DNA of 12,337 bases from NCBI GenBank assembly GCA_040510815.1, contig JBEVIH010000033.1, positions 1 through 12,337 of the forward strand, in the 5' to 3' direction. Position numbers and translations under genes: made by a program. Of this stretch, positions 8,045 through 12,337 are shown in pieces. The notes beneath the pieces are model-generated. The model was given only the letters and a program-made list of their open reading frames with translations, was not told the origin of the DNA and ran no database searches. Position 1 is the first letter of the stretch. Each line of letters starts with the position of its first letter. The DNA comes from VAZQ01 sp040510815 (GTDB lineage: Bacteria; Pseudomonadota; Alphaproteobacteria; Rhizobiales; Xanthobacteraceae).

Positions 8045-8065
8045 TTAACCTTAACAGCCGGTTAA
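8045..8065 (-). promoter_or_regulatory. CtrA-like binding site cluster (TTAA-N7-TTAA) upstream of tadD
   Basis: Three TTAA elements occur at 8045-8048, 8051-8054 and 8062-8065, and the last two are spaced exactly as TTAA-N7-TTAA, the consensus for the alphaproteobacterial cell-cycle regulator CtrA. The core is also an inverted repeat (TTAAC, 5 bases, GTTAA). Two more TTAA occur at 8099-8102 and 8242-8245. AT-rich tetramers are rare in this GC-rich window. The box lies 41-61 bp upstream of the tadD start and 119-139 bp upstream of the peptidase start, so it could serve either. CtrA controls pilus genes in Caulobacter, which fits tadD; binding here is inferred. Confidence 0.45.
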
Positions 8066-8183
8066 TCGGGGAACTGCAAGGTGAGAGATCGTGGAACCTT
8101 AAGATGTGCTAACGGCTCCTGCCCTCGCCTTCACCGCCGCGAGACGGCGTGCTAGCAGGGCGCGTTCCATGGGCGGTTCCCCG

Positions 8184-9569
8184 ATGCATCCGGTCTTTCT
8201 TGCGCGCGGCCAGGCCGACGCGACGGTTTCAATAACCTTCGTTAACGCTTCGGTCTGGGCGGTGATGCGCGAGCGCCTCGATTCGACCGAGAGGGCCTTC
8301 GCCGAGGCTGCCGGCTTCGAGCCGAAGGCCGGCCGTCATGTCCTGTTGCCGGCCGCGGACGGCGGGCTGGGCAAGGTCTTGTTCGCGCTCGAGAGCGTCG
8401 ACGACCCGCACAAGGACTTGTTCCGGCCGGGCGCGCTGGCGGGGCTCTTGCCCGCCGGCGCCTACCGGTTCGCCAATGCGCCGCACGATGCGCGGCTCGC
8501 GGCGCTCGCCATCGCGCTCGGCTGCTACCGCTTCACGCGCTACCGCAAGCAGGAGCACAAGGAGATCCGCCTCGAGCTGCCCGAGGGGATCGACGGTGAT
8601 GAACTCACCCGGATCGTCGAGGGGGTCTCGCTCGCGCGCGATCTCATCAACACGCCGGCAAACGATATGGGACCCGCCGAGCTCGAGCAGGCGGCGCGCA
8701 CGCTGGCGGCCCGCCACGGCGCCCAGGCCCAGACCGTCGTCGGCGACGACCTCCTCGAGAACAACTTTCCGCTCATCCATGCGGTCGGTCGCGCCGCCGC
8801 CCGTCCGCCGCGCCTGATCGACCTCACCTGGGGCGATCCCGGCCACCCCAAGGTGACGCTGATCGGCAAGGGCGTGTGCTTCGACACCGGTGGCCTCGAC
8901 ATCAAGACCGAAACCGGCATGCTCAACATGAAGAAGGACATGGGTGGGGCCGCGTCGATGCTGGCGCTCGCCCACATGCTGATGGACCGTGGCGCGAAGC
9001 TGCGCCTGCGCGTTCTGATCCCGGCGGTCGAGAACGCGATTTCCGGCTCCGCCTTCCGCCCGCGCGACATCTACCGCTCGCGCAAGGGCCTCACCGTCGA
9101 GATCGGCAACACCGATGCCGAGGGTCGCCTGATCCTCGCCGACGCGATCGCGCTCGCCGACGAGGAACAGCCGGAGCTGATCGCCGACATGGCGACGCTG
9201 ACCGGCGCCGCGCGCGTCGCGCTCGGGACCGAGGTGCCGCCGTTCTACACCGACGACGACGAGCTTGCGCTCGGGGTCGCGCGCTTCGCGGCGAGCGAGA
9301 GCGATCCGGTTTGGCGGCTGCCGCTCTGGCGGCCCTACGATCAGCTGCTCGATTCCAAGGTCGCCGACCTCAACAACGTCTCGTCGAGCAATTTCGGCGG
9401 CTCGATCACGGCCGCGCTGTTCCTGCGCCGGTTCGTCTCCTCCGCCAAGGCATGGCTGCACTTCGACATCTTTGCCTGGAACCAGACCGCCAGGCCGGGA
9501 CGGCCGGAGGGCGCCGAATGCCAGGTGGTGCGGGCGCTCTACGCGCTGCTCAGCGCCCGCTACGGCTGA
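8184..9569 (+). CDS. M17 leucyl aminopeptidase family protein
   Basis: Zinc/manganese-dependent cytoplasmic aminopeptidase of family M17, which removes N-terminal residues from peptides and can act on cell-wall-derived or glutathione-derived peptides. In the 461-residue product the N-terminal domain covers about 1-150, then ARDLINTPANDMGPAELE opens the catalytic domain. The metal ligands and catalytic residues are all present: Lys229 and Asp234 in GKGVCFDTGG, Lys241, Asp252 in MKKDMGGA, and Asp311, Glu313 and Arg315 in NTDAEGRL. The spacing matches bovine lens aminopeptidase. The ATG at 8184 (MHPVF) is preferred because family members often start there; ATG 8169, with AGGG 8 bases upstream, or GTG 8106 are possible. 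It is divergent from tadD, and a NlpC/P60 gene follows 9 bp later, probably in one transcript. Substrate unknown; family certain. Confidence 0.93.
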   Translation: MHPVFLARGQADATVSITFVNASVWAVMRERLDSTERAFAEAAGFEPKAGRHVLLPAADGGLGKVLFALESVDDPHKDLFRPGALAGLLPAGAYRFANAPHDARLAALAIALGCYRFTRYRKQEHKEIRLELPEGIDGDELTRIVEGVSLARDLINTPANDMGPAELEQAARTLAARHGAQAQTVVGDDLLENNFPLIHAVGRAAARPPRLIDLTWGDPGHPKVTLIGKGVCFDTGGLDIKTETGMLNMKKDMGGAASMLALAHMLMDRGAKLRLRVLIPAVENAISGSAFRPRDIYRSRKGLTVEIGNTDAEGRLILADAIALADEEQPELIADMATLTGAARVALGTEVPPFYTDDDELALGVARFAASESDPVWRLPLWRPYDQLLDSKVADLNNVSSSNFGGSITAALFLRRFVSSAKAWLHFDIFAWNQTARPGRPEGAECQVVRALYALLSARYG

Positions 9570-9578
9570 GCCAGGGTC

Positions 9579-10427
9579 GTGGACGCGCTCGATCCGCGCC
9601 TGACGCCGGCCCGCGCCGACATCGCCGCCAAGCATCTCGAAGGCAAGGTCGAGGCCGCGCGCTTCGTCGAAGGCGAGCTGCGCGAGGTCGCCGAGCCGCA
9701 GGCGCCGCTGCGCCGCGCGCCCTCGCCCGAAGCGCCGCTCGACACCGAGGCGCTCAAGGGCGAGCGTGTCACCGTCTACGAGACCACCGACGAAGGCTGG
9801 GCCTGGGGCCAGCTCGAGAGCGACGGCTATGTGGGCTGGCTGCCGGCGGGCGCGCTCCGCTCGCCCGGTCCCGCACCCACCCACCGGGTCGTGGCGCTGC
9901 GCACCCTGGCGTTCCCCGGCCCTTCGATCAAGCTGCCGCCGCTCGAAGCGCTCCCGCTCGGCTGCCGGCTCGCGGTCGCCCGCATCGAAACAACGTTCGC
10001 GCTGACCGCATCCGGCGGCTTCATCCCCGCCCGGCACATTGCGCCGCTCGATGCGAGCGAGAGCGATTTCGTCGCGGTCGCCGAACGCTTCGTGGGCGCC
10101 CCCTATTTGTGGGGCGGCAAGACCAGCCTCGGCCTCGACTGCTCGGGCCTGGTGCAGGTGGCGCTCGCCACCTGCGGCATCCGCTGCCCGCGCGACAGCG
10201 ACATGCAGGAAAAAGCGCTGGGTCAGCCCGTCGCGGCCGCCGACCTCTCCGACCTGCGCCGCGGCGATCTGCTGTTCTGGAAAGGCCATGTCGCCATCGT
10301 GCGCGACCGGGCGACGCTCCTGCACGCCAACGCCTTCCACATGGCGGTCGCGGCCGAGCCGATCAACGAAGCGATCGCCCGCATTCGCGCCGCCGGCAGC
10401 GAGCCCACCAGCGTGCGGCGGCTATAG
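9579..10427 (+). CDS. SH3b-NlpC/P60 cysteine peptidase (gamma-D-glutamyl-L-diamino-acid endopeptidase-like)
   Basis: NlpC/P60 enzymes cut the bond between D-glutamate and the diamino acid in peptidoglycan stem peptides. The 282-residue product has no signal peptide, suggesting cytoplasmic action. Residues about 35-95 form a bacterial SH3 domain (LRRAPSP, GERVTVYE, GWAWGQLESDGYVGWLP), 100-157 a probable second SH3-like domain, and 160-280 the NlpC/P60 domain: YLWGGKTSLGLDCSGLVQ with Cys188, KGHVAI with His237, and His249 as the likely third catalytic residue. This layout resembles Bacillus YkfC, which acts on free muropeptides. The start is a GTG at 9579 with AGGG only 2 bases before it, so coupling to the aminopeptidase stop, 9 bp upstream, is likely. 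The family is clear; the exact substrate is inferred. Confidence 0.9.
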   Translation: MDALDPRLTPARADIAAKHLEGKVEAARFVEGELREVAEPQAPLRRAPSPEAPLDTEALKGERVTVYETTDEGWAWGQLESDGYVGWLPAGALRSPGPAPTHRVVALRTLAFPGPSIKLPPLEALPLGCRLAVARIETTFALTASGGFIPARHIAPLDASESDFVAVAERFVGAPYLWGGKTSLGLDCSGLVQVALATCGIRCPRDSDMQEKALGQPVAAADLSDLRRGDLLFWKGHVAIVRDRATLLHANAFHMAVAAEPINEAIARIRAAGSEPTSVRRL

Positions 10428-10448
10428 CGCGTTTTCCGATTGATTTGC

Positions 10449-10467
10449 GGAACCTACGCCAGGTTTC
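10449..10467. repeat. Inverted repeat at the convergent ends of the NlpC/P60 and dehydrogenase genes
   Basis: GGAACCT at 10449-10455 can pair with AGGTTTC at 10461-10467 (7 bp including one G-T wobble, 5-base loop), in the 38-bp gap between two convergent genes and touching the stop codon of the minus-strand gene. No T-run follows on either strand, so a terminator role is only a possibility. Confidence 0.25.
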
Positions 10468-11413
10468 AGTAGCCGGCCGCCCGATCGACCACGTGCTCGA
10501 GCGGCAGCCCAGCCTCGAAGCGCTCGATCTGGCGCAGGATATTGGCGGCGAGCGCGCGCGGATCGGCCATCGCCGCGTTGTGCGGCGTGATCGTCACCTT
10601 GGGGTGGCTCCAGAGCGGGCTCGTCGCCGGCAAAGGCTCGCTCGCGAACACGTCGAGGGTCGCGCCGGCCAGCGTTCCCTCCTCCAGCGCCGCCACGATG
10701 TCGGCATCGACCTGCAGCGCCCCGCGCCCGGCATTGATCAGATAGGCGCCGTCGGCGGCGCCGTCGCGCTTGAGCTTGCGGAAGAGATCGAGCTTCAGGA
10801 TGCCCGCGGTCGCGTTGGTCGCCGGCAGCAGGCAGACCAGGATCTCGGTGCGGCGCAGAAAGGCGTCGAGCCCGTCGGCGCCGTGGAAGGTCTCGACGCC
10901 CGCCAGCGCCTTCGGTGTCCGGCTCCAGCCGGCGACGCGAAATCCGAGCCGATGGAGGAGCGCGGCCGCATCGCGGCCGAGCTCGCCGAGGCCCATCACT
11001 CCGACCGCCACCTCGCTGGCCGGCGGCTGGTCGTGCTCGTGCCAGCGCCGCTCGCGCTGCTGCGCGTCATAGCGGCGCTGGCGGCGATGATGCATCAGCA
11101 CGTGGAGCGCGACGTATTCGCTCATCCGCATCGTGAGGTCGGGATCGACGATGCGCACGAGCGGGACCTGCGGCAGCTGCCGATCGCCCATCAGATGATC
11201 GACGCCGGCGCCGAGCGAGAAGATCGCTTCGAGATGCGGAAAGCCCGCGAGCAGTCCGGGCGGCGGGTGCCAGGCACAGGCATAGGCCACGTCCGCAGGA
11301 TTGCCGACGCGCTGCGGCCACACCCGGACGTCGCGCTGTGGCGCGAGCGTCCGGAAACGTTCCTGCCATGCTTTCGGATCGATGCCGGTGACCGCGATCA
11401 GGATCGCGCCCAT
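10466..11413 (-). CDS. GhrA-like glyoxylate/hydroxypyruvate reductase (D-2-hydroxyacid dehydrogenase)
   Basis: NAD(P)H-dependent D-2-hydroxyacid dehydrogenase; the closest family by motif is GhrA, which reduces glyoxylate and hydroxypyruvate. The 315-residue product has a split catalytic domain (about 1-95 and 285-315) around a Rossmann domain with GVMGLGELG (138-146) and WSRTPK (163-168), the latter suggesting NADPH preference. The catalytic triad is in place: Arg230 in NAGRG, Glu259 in DVFASEPLP and His278 in TPHNAA. SLGAGVDHLM (66-75) is the family's substrate-side loop. The ATG at 11413 gives the normal N-terminus (AILIAVTG), though no clear Shine-Dalgarno precedes it. It lies 37 bp downstream of the YejF-type gene on the same strand, so co-transcription is likely. 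The substrate cannot be read from the sequence. Confidence 0.9.
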   Translation of the reverse strand: MGAILIAVTGIDPKAWQERFRTLAPQRDVRVWPQRVGNPADVAYACAWHPPPGLLAGFPHLEAIFSLGAGVDHLMGDRQLPQVPLVRIVDPDLTMRMSEYVALHVLMHHRRQRRYDAQQRERRWHEHDQPPASEVAVGVMGLGELGRDAAALLHRLGFRVAGWSRTPKALAGVETFHGADGLDAFLRRTEILVCLLPATNATAGILKLDLFRKLKRDGAADGAYLINAGRGALQVDADIVAALEEGTLAGATLDVFASEPLPATSPLWSHPKVTITPHNAAMADPRALAANILRQIERFEAGLPLEHVVDRAAGY

Positions 11414-11450
11414 CAGCGCTTGGCCGAGCCGGCGCTCGCCAACGCGGCGC

Positions 11451-12337
11451 CTACTGCGCGACGACGCCCTCGGGCGCCGTCTCCAGGTTGAACGCGGCGG
11501 CGAACAGCGCGCGCGTATAGTTGCTCTTGGGATTGGCGAACACCTCGGCCGCGGGCCCCTCCTCCACCACCTTGCCGTGGCGCATGACCACCAGCCGGCA
11601 GGACAGCGCCGCCACCACCCGCAGGTCGTGGGAGATGAACGTATAGGTGAGATTGTGCCGTCTCTGCAGGTCGCGCAGCAACTCGACGATCTGCGCCTGG
11701 ATCAGCATGTCGAGCGCGCTGGTCGGCTCGTCGAGCACGACGAAGGTCGGCTCCAGCACGACGGCGCGGGCGACCGCGATGCGCTGGCGCTGGCCGCCGG
11801 AGAATTCGTGCGGATAGCGAAAGCGCGTCTCGGGGTCGAGGCCCACGTCTTCCAACGCGCGCACCACGCGCTGCTCGCGCCGCTCGCGCGAGAGCTTGGG
11901 ATGATGCACCCAGAGCCCCTCCTCGATGATGTCGGAAACCGACATGCGCGGCGACAGCGAGCCGTAGGGGTCCTGGAACACGATCTGCATGTGGTGGCGG
12001 AACGGCCGCATCTTGCGAAAGGTGAGCCCGGTGATCGTGCTGCCGAGAAAGACGATCGGCCCCTGCGACGAGACCAGGCGCAGGATGGCGAGGCCCAGCG
12101 TGGTCTTGCCCGAGCCGGATTCGCCCACCACGCCGAGCGTCTCGCCCTGGCGCACGGCAATGCTCACGCCGTCGACCGCCTTGATGTGGCCGGCGACCCG
12201 GCGCATCACCCCGCGCTTGATCGGGAACCAGACCTTGAGGTCCGTGGTCTCGACCACGACTGGCGCGGCGGCATTGATCGGCGCGGGATCGGGCTTGGGC
12301 TCGGCGGCCAAGAGCGCGCGCGTATAGGCGTGCTGCG
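11451..12337 (-). CDS. yejF: YejF-type oligopeptide/muropeptide ABC transporter ATP-binding protein, 5' partial (C-terminal half)
   Basis: Energises an inner-membrane peptide importer of the YejABEF family. The visible 295 residues are the C-terminal nucleotide-binding domain of a protein that normally carries two. The frame is open to the window edge, and its first residues (QHAYTRALLAAEPKPDP) match the end of the first ATPase domain plus linker in YejF-like proteins, so the TTG at 12309-12311 is not the real start. Numbered from that TTG, Walker A is GESGSGKT (63-70), the Q-loop Gln is 113, the signature SGGQRQR starts at 171, Walker B is VVLDEP (191-196) and the H-loop His is 228; all are intact. 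The sequence resembles E. coli YejF throughout (EEGLWVHHPKLS, GLDPETRFRYPHEFSGGQ). The permease genes and binding protein would lie right of the window. Other dipeptide ABC ATPases are the alternative. Confidence 0.85.
   Translation of the reverse strand, partial: QHAYTRALLAAEPKPDPAPINAAAPVVVETTDLKVWFPIKRGVMRRVAGHIKAVDGVSIAVRQGETLGVVGESGSGKTTLGLAILRLVSSQGPIVFLGSTITGLTFRKMRPFRHHMQIVFQDPYGSLSPRMSVSDIIEEGLWVHHPKLSRERREQRVVRALEDVGLDPETRFRYPHEFSGGQRQRIAVARAVVLEPTFVVLDEPTSALDMLIQAQIVELLRDLQRRHNLTYTFISHDLRVVAALSCRLVVMRHGKVVEEGPAAEVFANPKSNYTRALFAAAFNLETAPEGVVAQ

Noticed and set aside
8066..8110. Possible sigma-70 promoter for tadD (TTGCAG on the minus strand near 8078)
   Set aside because: The matching -10 hexamer is poor (about half of the consensus bases), so no promoter box could be placed with confidence.
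8229..10340. Minus-strand open frame of 703 codons antisense to the aminopeptidase and NlpC/P60 genes
   Set aside because: Same composition artefact; both opposite genes have complete active sites and the frame has no start signal or family motif.
8876..11491. Plus-strand 871-codon frame spanning the peptidase genes and running antisense through the dehydrogenase gene
   Set aside because: Arg/Ala/His-rich shadow frame crossing a convergent gene boundary, with no domain visible.
12309..12311. TTG as the start of the ABC ATPase gene
   Set aside because: The frame continues upstream to the window edge with sequence typical of the YejF interdomain linker, so the gene is partial rather than starting here.

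Overview
The window looks like chromosomal DNA of a high-GC alphaproteobacterium, most likely of the order Hyphomicrobiales (Rhizobiales; Bradyrhizobium/Rhodoplanes-like). This is judged from the protein sequences, the strong GC bias at third codon positions, the cpa-type tad gene order and a CtrA-like box. I ran no database search.

Region 1 (1-133): a fragment of a CPA1-type Na+/H+ antiporter, cut by the window edge and then joined abruptly, out of frame, to a secretin gene that has lost its signal peptide. This is either a genuine deletion/rearrangement or an assembly chimera, and it is the most anomalous point in the window.

Region 2 (about 135-7120, + strand): a compact tad/cpa operon for Flp (type IVc) pilus assembly in the order cpaC-cpaD-cpaE-cpaF-tadB-tadC. 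It encodes the outer-membrane secretin, a secretin-associated lipoprotein, a polar-localisation ATPase-like protein, the hexameric secretion ATPase and two inner-membrane platform proteins. Gaps are 10-21 bp, with one 4-bp ATGA overlap (cpaD/cpaE). The pilin, prepilin peptidase (cpaA) and cpaB expected upstream are absent because the antiporter junction interrupts the locus. The pilotin-like TPR lipoprotein tadD follows on the opposite strand, convergent with tadC, with its own upstream region holding three TTAA elements that include a TTAA-N7-TTAA CtrA-type site.

Region 3 (8184-10427, + strand): an M17 leucyl-aminopeptidase-family enzyme with all metal and catalytic residues, followed 9 bp later by an SH3b-NlpC/P60 cysteine peptidase resembling gamma-D-glutamyl-L-diamino-acid endopeptidases. 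Together they suggest cytoplasmic breakdown of cell-wall peptides.

Region 4 (10466-12337, - strand): a GhrA-like D-2-hydroxyacid dehydrogenase downstream of the C-terminal half of a YejF-type double ABC ATPase that runs off the right edge. Since YejBEF serves muropeptide uptake in Agrobacterium, regions 3 and 4 may form a muropeptide import-and-degradation neighbourhood; this is inference.

Every stretch over 300 bases is covered by a gene. The longest non-coding stretch is about 180 bp (8005-8183). I saw no tRNA, rRNA, CRISPR, IS element or clearly new system.
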